Shown here: in pieces, positions 43,744 to 51,580 of the stretch | How positions within the stretch are numbered: the first letter of the stretch is position 1 | Layout: each line of letters starts with the position of its first letter | Assembly (NCBI RefSeq): GCF_008033445.1 | Contig: NZ_VNKO01000001.1 | Location: 228,222-292,221 of the forward strand | Origin: Vulcaniibacterium gelatinicum | GTDB taxonomy: Bacteria; Pseudomonadota; Gammaproteobacteria; Xanthomonadales; Xanthomonadaceae | Direction of reading: 5' to 3' | DNA: 64,000 nucleotides | The notes under the pieces: generated by a model | The model's database searches: none | Told to the model about the DNA's origin: nothing | The model's input: only the letters and a program-made list of their open reading frames with translations | Position numbers and translations under genes: made by a program

Positions 43744-44706
43744 TCAAGCCCGCGCCGCAGTCGCCGCTGCAGCACAGGGCATCGAGTACAGACCTTGGCG
43801 CCTCTGCGTGACCACGAGGGCGCGGTAGGCGGCCAGCGGTCCCTCGGCCTCGGGCTTTCCCTTGTCGCGCGCCTTGACCTTGAACACGTCGATGGGCTTA
43901 TCACTGTCGAGTCCGGCGCGCTGCATGATCTGTTCGGCGGTGCGGGGCTCCCCCTTGAACGACCACAGGGCCTCGAACACTACTGCCTGAGCCTCGGTCA
44001 GCCGGATCGGGCCGTGCGGCCAGCCGGGCAGCGTCACCCACTTGAAGTCGGCCGAGAACGGCCCGTGGACCGGCATCGTCGGATCGACCGCCTGCGCCGG
44101 GTTCTGCTCGCCAGGCGCACCGATGAACGAGACGCCGCCGCCATAGAAGGCAAACCGATCCTCCAGCGCCAGCCACTCCACGCCCGCCCCGAAGGGGGCA
44201 CCACGCGTCTCGCGGGGCTTCGGCGTGATCACCCGGATGTCGCCACCGGCCACGCGCACCCGGTCCAGCAGCGCCGGCTCGCGCCACAGGCGAACGAGGT
44301 CGCGTGCGAGCAGCACCGGCGAGCGCCGTGAGTCACCCAGCCGCCACACGCCTCCGCCGAGATCGTCGACGCCATCGCGGCTCTCGATCGAAAGCGCCAG
44401 CCGCAGCTTTCGGCGCAGCCAATCTTCGTCCAGTCGTATCGCTGCGGTGTCCTGCGGCACGAGCGGCACCGGCCCGCAGTCTGGGCAGCGGCACAGCCGC
44501 CCGCCGTGCCCGTCGCCGAACACCGGCACCCGATGCAGCAAACAATGCGGGCACAGCACGAAGGATTGATCGATCACTGCCGCCTGGATCGCGCGGCCCA
44601 GGTGCGGCAGCAGCGCCGCCTCGCGCGGTGACAGCGTGGCGCGCAGCAGCGGCGTACCGCTGGCGAACAGCCGGCAGACGAACTGCCAGGCATCGTGCGC
44701 CACCAT
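43744..44706 (-). CDS. Unknown zinc-ribbon protein at the element edge
   Basis: 320 residues from the ATG at 44706. I do not recognise the family. A putative zinc ribbon lies early (LCPHC ... CRCPDCGP, two C-x2-C pairs about 20 residues apart). A middle part is rich in charged residues (DEDWLRRKLRLALSIES), and the C-terminal part (LTEAQAVVFEALWSFKGEPRTAEQIMQRAGL, then GLYSM) looks like a winged-helix domain. It follows a frameshifted unknown gene by 2 nt of spacing and both point away from the XRE/ImmA pair. It may bind DNA or RNA. It is the gene closest to tRNA-Phe. Confidence 0.65.
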   Translation of the reverse strand: MVAHDAWQFVCRLFASGTPLLRATLSPREAALLPHLGRAIQAAVIDQSFVLCPHCLLHRVPVFGDGHGGRLCRCPDCGPVPLVPQDTAAIRLDEDWLRRKLRLALSIESRDGVDDLGGGVWRLGDSRRSPVLLARDLVRLWREPALLDRVRVAGGDIRVITPKPRETRGAPFGAGVEWLALEDRFAFYGGGVSFIGAPGEQNPAQAVDPTMPVHGPFSADFKWVTLPGWPHGPIRLTEAQAVVFEALWSFKGEPRTAEQIMQRAGLDSDKPIDVFKVKARDKGKPEAEGPLAAYRALVVTQRRQGLYSMPCAAAATAARA

Positions 44707-44707
44707 G

Positions 44708-45942
44708 TCACGCGTCCTCGGAGGCCGTCGCGCCCAATGTGTCCGTGGACGGCGGCAGAGCCTGCGCACTCAAGGTCTGCTCAGGGCGCAGGATGCCGAT
44801 CCTTACCAGGTAGCGCTCCAGCTGCGCTTGCAGCCTGGCGTCGAACTGGTGCAGGTTGAGTCGCCCGCGACTCGTGACCTCGATGGGCACCACGCGCGCC
44901 CGGGTGCGCCCTGGCTCGGGAGGGTAGTACAGGTTGATCTGAGCCGCCAGCACCGCCCAGCGGCCTTCCAGCGGGCCCGGCAGTTGATCGCGCAGCAGTT
45001 CATGCACCGAGCGGTGCTGACTGGCCTGCATGGCCGTGCACTCGATTTTCAGATCTCCCTCCGGACTCAGCAGCGTGAGCGACTTCAGCTGCACCAGCGA
45101 GAAGCCGTCCTCGAACACCTCCGGCACATCGAAGCCCGTACGCAGCGCCGACAAGTCCAGCGCCGGAGCCTTGATGCGCTCGGGCGTGCCTTGACCCCGA
45201 GCACATGCTCGGCGAAGGCCTCCACCAGCATCTGCTGTACCTTGTGGCCGCCGCGCGCCAAGGTGCGCACCACGCCCGTGGCTTCGGCGTACTCCAGCAC
45301 CATGTGGATGTTCGGATTGCCCACGCGCTGCTTCAACAGCACGCCTTCGAACTCCAGGCGCAACTCGGCCAGGTCTTTGACGTGTATTGTCAGCAGATGG
45401 ATGCCGGGGCTCCTGGGCAGGAGATAGGCTACGCAACCCTCGCCGCACTGCCGCTCGCGCTGGTAGTAGGCCGAGATCGCCCGACGCAGGCCGGCCAACG
45501 CGGTCTCCGTCGTGATCAGAGGGCGCCGCACCCCCAGGTCGTACTGCTGCGCCTGGGCGCTGTGGTGGGTCCAGAAGTCGAGGTCGCTGGCGCGCTCGAA
45601 TAGCGCCCGATGGCGAACGTACAGCCAGAACGACCGATGCAGGTCGCTGTGGCACAACGCCAGCCCCGTCACCACGGCGGGGTCGGACAGCGCCGCCTCG
45701 AACATCGCCTGGCAGCCCGCGGCATCGCCCAGCGCGACACTGGCCTTCAGCTCGGCCGTCATCCGGTCGCGGGCCACGGTGTCGCTCCAGGTCTTGATGG
45801 ACTCGAGCACGGCCTGATTCGGCGGCCCGTCCGGCTGTGGGTTCAGCGCTGCCAGTGCCAGCCCATGGCTGGCGAGGAACTGGTACAGGGTCTCATCCGG
45901 CGGCAGCGCTTGCAGCACGTCGACATAGGAGGCCTTCTTCAT
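44708..45942 (-). pseudogene. Unknown gene interrupted by a frameshift
   Basis: Two overlapping reading frames carry one continuous protein. The first runs from the ATG at 45942 (MKKASYVDVLQALPPDETLY) to about 45190. Sense then continues in the -1 frame (TPERIKAPALDLSALRTGFDVPEVFEDGF) to a stop at 44708; the first frame goes on as low-complexity arginine/serine sequence to 45085. The likely lesion is loss of one G near AAGGCACGCCC on the minus strand. The joined product would be about 411 residues, soluble, with no recognised domain. It could be a real mutation or a sequence error. Promoter at 46066-46094. Confidence 0.65.
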
Positions 45943-46065
45943 CGCGTCTCGGTCCTTTCCCTGAAGTGGCGTCGAAGGTCTGCGGACCGATGAATCAAGC
46001 ACGCGGGCCGACGACGGATGACTGAACAGATGTCTCGCCAGAGTAAAGCAGCGAGATACAGCGCG

Positions 46066-46094
46066 ATTGTGTCCCGCCCAATTCCGCTTGTCAA
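46066..46094 (-). promoter_or_regulatory. Sigma-70 promoter for the leftward unknown genes
   Basis: On the minus strand: TTGACA (46094-46089), a 17-nt spacer and CACAAT (46071-46066). The consensus -35 and exact spacing make a good promoter, firing away from the XRE gene about 120 nt before the ATG at 45942. Confidence 0.65.
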
Positions 46095-46133
46095 TCATCG
46101 CGGCACTTCTAGCGCTTATTGGTATCTCAAGGC

Positions 46134-46139
46134 TATACT
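46134..46139 (+). promoter_or_regulatory. -10 box for the XRE/ImmA operon
   Basis: TATACT on the plus strand about 50 nt before the ATG at 46190. The expected -35 position (AGCGCT) is poor, so expression may need help or be weak. The region around it is AT-richer than its neighbours, as expected of a divergent control region. Confidence 0.45.
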
Positions 46140-46189
46140 TGCGGTCTGGTTTTCTTACACTGACAGTCGATTCGAGACGGGATATCGCC

Positions 46190-46537
46190 ATGGCTTCGGC
46201 GTTTGGAGTACGCCTGCGGCGATTCCGCGAGGCGAAGAAGTTGACCCTGCAGCAGGTGGCCGACGCGGTCGGCTGCACCAAGGCCTACATCTGGGAACTG
46301 GAGATGAAGGAGGGTCAACGCCCCTCGGCCGAGCGCGTGCAGGCGCTGGCCAAGGTGCTGGGCGTGACGATGGAGGACATCATGGGCGAGCCCATGCCCC
46401 AGGTCCCCGAGGCCAGCCCCGAGGATGTGGCCTTCTTCCGTGCCTATGCCGGCATGACCGAAGCTGAGAAGGACCGGGTGCGCCAAGCGCTGAAGATCAT
46501 CTTCCCGGACAAGGATCTGCCGGAAAGCAAAAGGTGA
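46190..46537 (+). CDS. XRE-family transcriptional regulator (ImmR-like)
   Basis: 115 residues. The N-terminal helix-turn-helix is standard: FGVRLRRFREAKKLTLQQVADAVGCTKAYIWELEMKEGQRPSAERVQALAKVLGVTMEDIMG. The C-terminal part (EDVAFFRAYAGMTEAEKDRVRQALKII) is a short helical tail. It overlaps the following ImmA/IrrE gene. This is the pairing of phages and ICEs in which the repressor is inactivated by the protease after DNA damage. Confidence 0.88.
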   Translation: MASAFGVRLRRFREAKKLTLQQVADAVGCTKAYIWELEMKEGQRPSAERVQALAKVLGVTMEDIMGEPMPQVPEASPEDVAFFRAYAGMTEAEKDRVRQALKIIFPDKDLPESKR

Positions 46538-47463
46538 ACACGCCCCCGGCCCTCAACGGCGCGATCGCCGCCAACAAAGTCCACCACTGGTTGCGGGCTT
46601 GGTACGGCGCGGACGTGCCCGAGGCCGTTGATCTCGATGTCGTGCGGCAGATGCTGCCGACCACGCCCTACGGCAAAGGGGTTCGGGAGATTCGTCCGCC
46701 GGTGCAGTTCAACGACGATGCCTTCGAGGGCCTGCTGGCGCGGGACCCCGGTGACCCTGAGGTCTGGGGTATCGCCTACAACGGCACGGTCAGCCCGCAG
46801 CGCCAGCGATTCACCATCGCTCACGAGCTGGGCCACTTCGTCCTGCACCGCGACCAGCAGTCGCGCTTCCACTGTGACAAGGAGAGCGTCCACTCCGGCC
46901 ACGAGACGATGCGCCTGATCGAGCGCGAGGCCGACGACTTCGCCAGCAATTTGCTGATGCCCGGCGATCGGCTGCGCGAGTGGATCTCGAACCGACGCAT
47001 CGATCTGCACGTCCTCAGTGGCATTGCCAAGCGCTTCCAGGTCTCGTTCGAGGCGTTGTGCATCCGCTTCATCAAGTTCACCCCGCAGCGCGCCATCTTG
47101 GTCTACTGGGACAACGGCTACGCGAAGTACGAATGGCGCAGCAGCAGCGCCGTGAGAACCCGGGCGCGCATCCGGCGCAGCGGCGATCCGCAAGAGCCCT
47201 TACCCGGCACGCTCGCCGCCGACGCGAGCGTCGAGCAGGCATGGGATGGCGTCGAGATGTCCGCCGCGATCTGGTGCCCGGAGGAAGCCCCCCACATGAA
47301 GCTGCGCGAGTTCAAGCACAGCTACGCCTCGAGAGATCGCGTCCTGACCCTGCTGCTGTTGGAGAGCGCCGAGCCGCGCGCTTGGGATCGATCCTGGCAG
47401 GATGGCGAAAGCAACGACTGCGATGACCGGTTCGTCTCGACAGGCCAGCACCAGGTGCGATGA
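46534..47463 (+). CDS. ImmA/IrrE family zinc metallopeptidase
   Basis: 309 residues from a GTG that overlaps the regulator's stop. Catalytic site: RQRFTIAHELGHFVLHRDQQ (HExxH) and the third ligand in LIEREADDFASNLLMPGDRL. A C-terminal region of about 150 residues (from YWDNGYAKYEWRSSSAV) is longer than in minimal ImmA and may sense a signal. Family members cleave a partner XRE repressor in response to DNA damage or cell signals. The partner here is the preceding gene. Confidence 0.88.
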   Translation: MNTPPALNGAIAANKVHHWLRAWYGADVPEAVDLDVVRQMLPTTPYGKGVREIRPPVQFNDDAFEGLLARDPGDPEVWGIAYNGTVSPQRQRFTIAHELGHFVLHRDQQSRFHCDKESVHSGHETMRLIEREADDFASNLLMPGDRLREWISNRRIDLHVLSGIAKRFQVSFEALCIRFIKFTPQRAILVYWDNGYAKYEWRSSSAVRTRARIRRSGDPQEPLPGTLAADASVEQAWDGVEMSAAIWCPEEAPHMKLREFKHSYASRDRVLTLLLLESAEPRAWDRSWQDGESNDCDDRFVSTGQHQVR

Positions 47464-47534
47464 CGCAGGGCGCCGTAGCCCGCGCATCCCCGCCAGAACC
47501 CGTTACGCGAAGCCCCTTGATTCCTAGCATGAGC

Positions 47535-47555
47535 GGCGTTTCCCATCGAAACGCC
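47535..47555. promoter_or_regulatory. Palindrome just before the small gene of the recombinase operon
   Basis: GGCGTTTC and GAAACGCC form a perfect 8-bp dyad with a 5-nt centre, four nucleotides before the ATG at 47560. It could be an operator, or a hairpin hiding the start. No Shine-Dalgarno is seen at that ATG. Confidence 0.45.
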
Positions 47556-47559
47556 GACC

Positions 47560-47784
47560 ATGCACGAACCCGAACCCTTCGTCCTGGCTCCCGAGGCTGA
47601 TCGGCCTCGGCACGCGCACCAAGAGATCGTCGATCTGTTGGCCTGCGCCCTCCTGCGGCTGCGCGCGCGCCCCTTTCCGCCATCTGGCCATATCGCCACC
47701 GACAGCGACTCGGTTGGCCTTGGCTTGTGCGGGCCACAGCGCGTGAATGCGAACCCCGATAACAACAACGGAGTTCGCCCATGA
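47560..47784 (+). CDS. Small protein leading the DUF2924-recombinase operon
   Basis: 74 residues. No known domain recognised; the N-terminal half is an amphipathic helix (HAHQEIVDLLACALLRLRAR). It is likely to be real because its stop overlaps the DUF2924 start as ATGA and the position is one often held by a small protein in such modules. No clear ribosome site. Confidence 0.6.
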   Translation: MHEPEPFVLAPEADRPRHAHQEIVDLLACALLRLRARPFPPSGHIATDSDSVGLGLCGPQRVNANPDNNNGVRP

Positions 47785-48254
47785 CGGCACACGCACCCAC
47801 AGTCGACGCTACCACCATCGCCGCCCGCGTCGCGCAGCTGCCCCACCTGTCGATGGACAGCCTCTGGGCGCTGTGGGACGAGTACTTCGAGGAGCGGCCC
47901 AAGCATCACCACCGCACCTGGCTGGAGAGCCGGCTCGCCTACAGGATCCAGGAGCGCGCCTTCGGCGCTTTGAAGCCCGCGACCCGCCGCAAGCTCGAGG
48001 AGATCGGTGAGACGGGCATCCTGCCACGCCAACTGCGCCGTGACGCGAGTCGGCTGCTGCCGGGCACGGTGCTCACGCGGATCTTCGACGACGTCGAGCA
48101 CCGGGTGCTGGTGCGCGGGCCCAATGACTTCGAGTATCAGGGGCAGCGGTTCAAGAGCCTGACGGCGATTGCCCGCCACATCACCGGCACGCCTTGGTCG
48201 GGCCCCGCGTTCTTCGGCCTCAAGACCAAGGACGGACGGAAGGAGCCGGTATGA
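47781..48254 (+). CDS. DUF2924 family protein
   Basis: 157 residues. The family core is clear: VAQLPHLSMDSLWALWDEYF, ESRLAYRIQERAFG, LLPGTVLTRIFDDVEHRVLVRGPNDFEYQGQRFKSLTAIARHITGTPWSGPAFFGL. DUF2924 genes are almost always found just before a large serine recombinase in phages and islands, so a role in recombination or its control is assumed but not shown. Overlaps the recombinase start by ATGA. Confidence 0.9.
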   Translation: MTAHAPTVDATTIAARVAQLPHLSMDSLWALWDEYFEERPKHHHRTWLESRLAYRIQERAFGALKPATRRKLEEIGETGILPRQLRRDASRLLPGTVLTRIFDDVEHRVLVRGPNDFEYQGQRFKSLTAIARHITGTPWSGPAFFGLKTKDGRKEPV

Positions 48255-49681
48255 GATCACAACGCTCCGTGCCCTCGTCGACCATGCCGACGCCTGGTCC
48301 CGTCACGCCATCGAGGCGCTGTGCGGTCTACACCCGCAAGTCCACCGACGAAGGACTGGACCAGGAGTACAACAGCCTGGAGGCCCAACGCGACGCGGGG
48401 CTGGCCTTCATCGCCAGCCAACGCCATGAGGGCTGGATCGCCGTCGAGGAGGGTTATGACGACGGCGGCTACTCCGGCGGCCATCTCGACCGCCCGGCGC
48501 TCAAACGGCTGCTCGCCGACATCGAGGCCGGCAGGATCGACATCGTGGTCGTCTACAAGATCGACCGATTGACGCGAAGCCTCGCCGACTTCGCCAAGCT
48601 GGTGGAGGTGTTCGACCGCAACGGCGTCTCCTTCGTCTCGGTCACGCAGCAGTTCAACACCACCACCTCGATGGGGCGGCTGACGCTCAACATCCTGCTG
48701 TCCTTTGCGCAGTTCGAGCGCGAGGTCACCGGCGAGCGCATCCGCGACAAGATCGCCGCCTCCAAGGCCAAGGGCATGTGGATGGGCGGCATGCCGCCGC
48801 TGGGCTATGACGTCGTCGATCGCAAGCTCGTCGTCAACGAGCGCGAGGCCGCTCTCGTGCGTGACATCTTCCGGCGCTACGCCGAGCATGGCTCGGCTGC
48901 ACGGCTGGTGCGGGAGATGGCAGTCGAGGGGCACACCACCAAGGCCTGGATGACCCAAGGCGGGCGCCGGCGCACGGGCCGACCGATCGATCAGCAATAC
49001 ATCTTCGCGCTGCTGCGCAACCGCATCTACCTGGGTGAGATCCGCAACCACGGCACGTGGTATCCCGGCCAACACGAAGCGATCGTGCCGCAAGACCTGT
49101 GGGACGCCGCGCACGCGTTCATCGCGCGCCGCAAGCAGGCGCCGCGCGAGCACCGCGCCAAGCATCCGGCCCTGCTCGCGGGGCTGCTGTTCGCGCCCGA
49201 TGGGCAGCGCATGCTGCACACCTTCGTCAAGAAAAAGAGCGGACGCACCTACCGCTACTACGTCCCCTACCTGCACAAGCGCCGCAACGCGGGCGCGAGC
49301 CTGGCGCCGGACGCCCCGGACGTCGGGCATCTGCCCGCGGCCGAGATCGAGAACGCGGTGTTGACGCAGATCCACGCGGCGCTCTCGGCGCCGGAGGTGC
49401 TGATCGGCACCTGGCGGGCGTGCCAGCGCCACCCGGCCGGTGCTGCCCTCGATGAAGCGCAGGTGGTGGTGGCGATGCGACGCATCGGCGACGTGTGGGC
49501 GCAGTTGTTCCCGGCCGAGCAGCAACGCATCGCGCGGCTGCTGATCGAGCGGGTCCAACTGCATGAGCACGGACTCGACATCCTCTGGCGCGAGGATGGC
49601 TGGTTGGGATTGGGGCCCGAGATCGGCGCGCATCCGCTGGTCGAGGAATCCAGCGCACAGACCGAGGAAACACCGGCATGA
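48251..49681 (+). CDS. Large serine recombinase (integrase/resolvase family)
   Basis: 476 residues. The resolvase domain carries the catalytic serine at about residue 31 (VYTRKSTDEG) and the conserved KIDRLTRSLADF and FAQFEREVTGERIRDKIAASKAKGMWMGG motifs. The recombinase domain follows (AEHGSAARLVREM ... YIFALLRNRIYLGEIRNHG). The usual zinc-ribbon cysteines are absent (LLAGLLFAPDGQRM), as in other DUF2924-linked recombinases. It is the likely integrase of the element; no tyrosine integrase is seen. The open frame starts earlier but 48251 overlaps the DUF2924 stop. Confidence 0.92.
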   Translation: MRSQRSVPSSTMPTPGPVTPSRRCAVYTRKSTDEGLDQEYNSLEAQRDAGLAFIASQRHEGWIAVEEGYDDGGYSGGHLDRPALKRLLADIEAGRIDIVVVYKIDRLTRSLADFAKLVEVFDRNGVSFVSVTQQFNTTTSMGRLTLNILLSFAQFEREVTGERIRDKIAASKAKGMWMGGMPPLGYDVVDRKLVVNEREAALVRDIFRRYAEHGSAARLVREMAVEGHTTKAWMTQGGRRRTGRPIDQQYIFALLRNRIYLGEIRNHGTWYPGQHEAIVPQDLWDAAHAFIARRKQAPREHRAKHPALLAGLLFAPDGQRMLHTFVKKKSGRTYRYYVPYLHKRRNAGASLAPDAPDVGHLPAAEIENAVLTQIHAALSAPEVLIGTWRACQRHPAGAALDEAQVVVAMRRIGDVWAQLFPAEQQRIARLLIERVQLHEHGLDILWREDGWLGLGPEIGAHPLVEESSAQTEETPA

Positions 49682-50142
49682 GCACCACGACGAACCCGCG
49701 CAAGCGCGCTATCCGCGTCGAGGTCGGAACCGATGCCCGCAGCTACGTCAGCGATGGCCAGCGCGTCACGCTGGTGCCGCTGACGATCAAGCGCCGCCAG
49801 AACCGCAAGCTGCTGATCCCGCCCGCGCCCGATGCCGCCACTGTGACGGGTGGCTTCGACGTGCCGATGATCAAGACGCTCGGCAAGGCGTTCTACTGGA
49901 AGCGGCTGATCGACGAAGGCGTCTATCCGACGACCGCCGACCTGGCGCGCGCGCTGAAACTGGAGCCAGGCTGGGCGGCCGAGGTGCTGCGCATGACCAT
50001 GCTGGCACCGGACATCGTCGAGGCGATTTTCGAGGGCCGCCAGCCCCGGCATCTGAATCTGCACACGCTGCGTGGCCGCCAAGACCTGCTGCCTCGCGAC
50101 TGGGGCGAGCAGCGTCGGCTGCTGGGCTTTCCTTCAGCTTGA
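49678..50142 (+). CDS. HTH protein downstream of the recombinase
   Basis: 154 residues, basic. The middle part (LGKAFYWKRLIDEGVYPTTADLARALKLEPGWAAEVLRMTMLAPDIVEAIFEG) is a helix-turn-helix similar to the KorB/ParB type, followed by a helical tail. Proteins of this size and pattern often follow DUF2924-linked recombinases and could be a recombination directionality or control factor; that role is inferred. ATG overlaps the recombinase stop. Confidence 0.7.
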   Translation: MSTTTNPRKRAIRVEVGTDARSYVSDGQRVTLVPLTIKRRQNRKLLIPPAPDAATVTGGFDVPMIKTLGKAFYWKRLIDEGVYPTTADLARALKLEPGWAAEVLRMTMLAPDIVEAIFEGRQPRHLNLHTLRGRQDLLPRDWGEQRRLLGFPSA

Positions 50143-50151
50143 GACTGGCGC

Positions 50152-50373
50152 TCAGCTGGCGCAACAACTACCTCTGCCACGCTCCTGGATTGGTGGGCAC
50201 GGCACAGTGCCGTAGGAGCAATAGACGCAGCAGTCCCCGGGCTTGGGCTTGAGTATGGCGTGGCAGGCCTCGCACTCATAGAACCACTGGCAGGCATCGG
50301 TAGGCATGGTCTCGGTCTTGGTGTGACCGCACTCCGGACAAGTCAACGTCGATTCCAGAACGACGGCAGTCAC
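50152..50373 (-). CDS. Cys-rich GDCC protein of the mercury cassette
   Basis: 73 residues with ten cysteines: CPECGH, CEACHA, GDCCVYCSYGTVPCPP and a final CC. The GDCCVYCSYG block matches small proteins often found with mer and other metal genes. They probably bind metal, but their role is not established. The ATG overlaps the merP stop (ATGA), so it is the last gene of a merT-merP-GDCC operon. It ends 9 nt from the convergent HTH gene, leaving no room for merA. Confidence 0.8.
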   Translation of the reverse strand: MTAVVLESTLTCPECGHTKTETMPTDACQWFYECEACHAILKPKPGDCCVYCSYGTVPCPPIQERGRGSCCAS

Positions 50374-50663
50374 TTCACGCTCCCGACCACCGTCGAGGGG
50401 TAGCCAGCATCCTGGGTCGCCCGCGTCAGCGCCTCTACATTCGCCCGCGCGTCGTCGAACGTCACGGTCGCCTGTCGTTTGTCGAGGTTCACGTCCGTCT
50501 TGGCCACGCCCGGCACCTTGCCGAGCGCCTTCTTGACCGTAATCGGGCAGGCGGCGCAGTTCATGCCCGGCACTGACAGGGTGACGGTCTTTGTCGCGGC
50601 GATGACTGGCACGCTCACGATCAGGGCGAGCGTCAGCATCGGAAAACCAAGCAATCTCTTCAT
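50370..50663 (-). CDS. merP: Periplasmic mercuric ion-binding protein MerP
   Basis: 97 residues. Signal peptide (LGFPMLTLALIVSVPVIAA), then the heavy-metal-associated domain with VPGMNCAACPITVKKAL (Cys at about 36 and 39). It captures Hg(II) in the periplasm and passes it to MerT. It follows merT by 11 nt. Confidence 0.93.
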   Translation of the reverse strand: MKRLLGFPMLTLALIVSVPVIAATKTVTLSVPGMNCAACPITVKKALGKVPGVAKTDVNLDKRQATVTFDDARANVEALTRATQDAGYPSTVVGSVK

Positions 50664-50674
50664 AAAACCTCCGT

Positions 50675-51049
50675 TCAGTAAAACCAGGGCGCGACCAGCG
50701 GGAAGCCGAGCGCCACGATCACCAGGGCGACCACGATCCCGAACAGCAGCTCGTAGCCGCGCCGAACCGACGGCACCGCGCAGGCCTGTCCGGGTTCGCA
50801 CGCCGGGGCTTTCGCCCATATGCGTCGCCCGGCGAGGAACAACGCGACGAGGGCCGCGCCGATGAAGATCGGGCGGTAGGGTTCGAGGGCCGTCAGGTTG
50901 CTGATCCATGCCCCTGAGAAGCCCAGCGTGATCAGCACCAATGGCCCGAGGCAGCAGGTCGATGCGAGGATGGCCGAGACGAATCCGGCCGCGAGCGCCG
51001 CACGGCCGCCTCCGGTACTGCCTTGCGCAGTTGGGGTGTCTGGTTTCAT
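50675..51049 (-). CDS. merT: Mercuric ion transport protein MerT
   Basis: 124 residues, three membrane segments. The first has the vicinal cysteines C32-C33 ([11 protein letters not shown]) and the cytoplasmic loop has C84 and C90 ([10 protein letters not shown]), with the spacing of classical MerT. It imports Hg(II). The ATG at 51049 is fixed by an in-frame stop 12 nt upstream and no later start keeps the first helix. It lies only 6 nt after the mer -10 box, so the message is probably leaderless. Confidence 0.93.
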   Translation of the reverse strand: MKPDTPTAQGSTGGGRAALAAGFVSAILASTCCLGPLVLITLGFSGAWISNLTALEPYRPIFIGAALVALFLAGRRIWAKAPACEPGQACAVPSVRRGYELLFGIVVALVIVALGFPLVAPWFY

Positions 51050-51055
51050 GGAGTA

Positions 51056-51086
51056 AGCTTACTTCCGTACTTAAGTACGGAGTCAA
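51056..51086. promoter_or_regulatory. mer promoter/operator (MerR site)
   Basis: On the minus strand: TTGACT (51086-51081), a 19-nt spacer, TAAGCT (51061-51056). The long 19-nt spacer is the hallmark of MerR-activated promoters. The spacer holds the dyad CCGTACTTAAGTACGG at 51065-51080, where MerR binds. It controls merT leftward and merR rightward. Confidence 0.92.
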
Positions 51087-51090
51087 GACC

Positions 51091-51504
51091 ATGAACAGCA
51101 CGCCCGAGATCGAGGCGATGACGATCGGCGCGCTGGCGCGCGCGGCTGGCGTCAATGTCGAAACCATCCGCTTCTACCAGCGCAAGGGGCTGTTGCCCGA
51201 ACCAGATCGGCCGCAGGGAAGTATCCGCCGTTACGGCGCCGACGAGCTTGGCCGCGTCCGCTTCATCAAGTCGGCACAGCGGCTGGGCTTCAGTCTCGAC
51301 GAGGTGTCCGAACTGCTCAAGCTCGAGGACGGATCGCACTGCGCCGAGGCGCGTGCGCAGGCTCAGCGCAAACTCGTTGACGTTCGCGAACGACTGGCTG
51401 ACCTGCAGCGCATCGAAGCGGCGCTGTCCGAGCTCGTGCAGCGCTGCAATGCCATTCGCGGCCGGGTGCGCTGCCCCTTGATCGCCGCCTTGCAGGCGGA
51501 GTGA
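51091..51504 (+). CDS. merR: Mercury-responsive regulator MerR
   Basis: 137 residues. MerR winged helix ([26 protein letters not shown]), dimerisation helix, and the three Hg(II)-binding cysteines C84, C119 and C128. Their spacing (35 and 9) equals that of the well-studied MerR at 79, 114 and 123, so mercury sensing rather than another metal is likely. It represses and activates the operator just upstream. A strong terminator follows. Confidence 0.93.
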   Translation: MNSTPEIEAMTIGALARAAGVNVETIRFYQRKGLLPEPDRPQGSIRRYGADELGRVRFIKSAQRLGFSLDEVSELLKLEDGSHCAEARAQAQRKLVDVRERLADLQRIEAALSELVQRCNAIRGRVRCPLIAALQAE

Positions 51505-51537
51505 CGCACAGCCGTCCTTGACTGATCCTCGACCATG

Positions 51538-51564
51538 ACGGCGGGCCTTGTGCCCGCCGTTTTC
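51538..51564 (+). terminator. Rho-independent terminator after merR
   Basis: A 9-bp stem (ACGGCGGGC / GCCCGCCGT) with a 5-nt loop followed by TTTCG. It isolates the mer cassette from the downstream operon. Confidence 0.8.
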
Positions 51565-51580
51565 GTATCGGCGAGAACTT

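Noticed and set aside
43505..43828. Rightward 107-residue frame after the tRNA
   Set aside because: It begins in the tRNA terminator, has no family features and runs into the opposite-strand unknown gene.
45175..45210. Programmed -1 ribosomal frameshift
   Set aside because: No X-XXY-YYZ slippery site is present and no strong stem follows at the right distance; a base loss is simpler.
48251..49681. Transposon resolvase of a mercury transposon
   Set aside because: The protein is a large serine recombinase tied to DUF2924, not a Tn3-type resolvase, and no transposase or terminal inverted repeats surround the mer genes.
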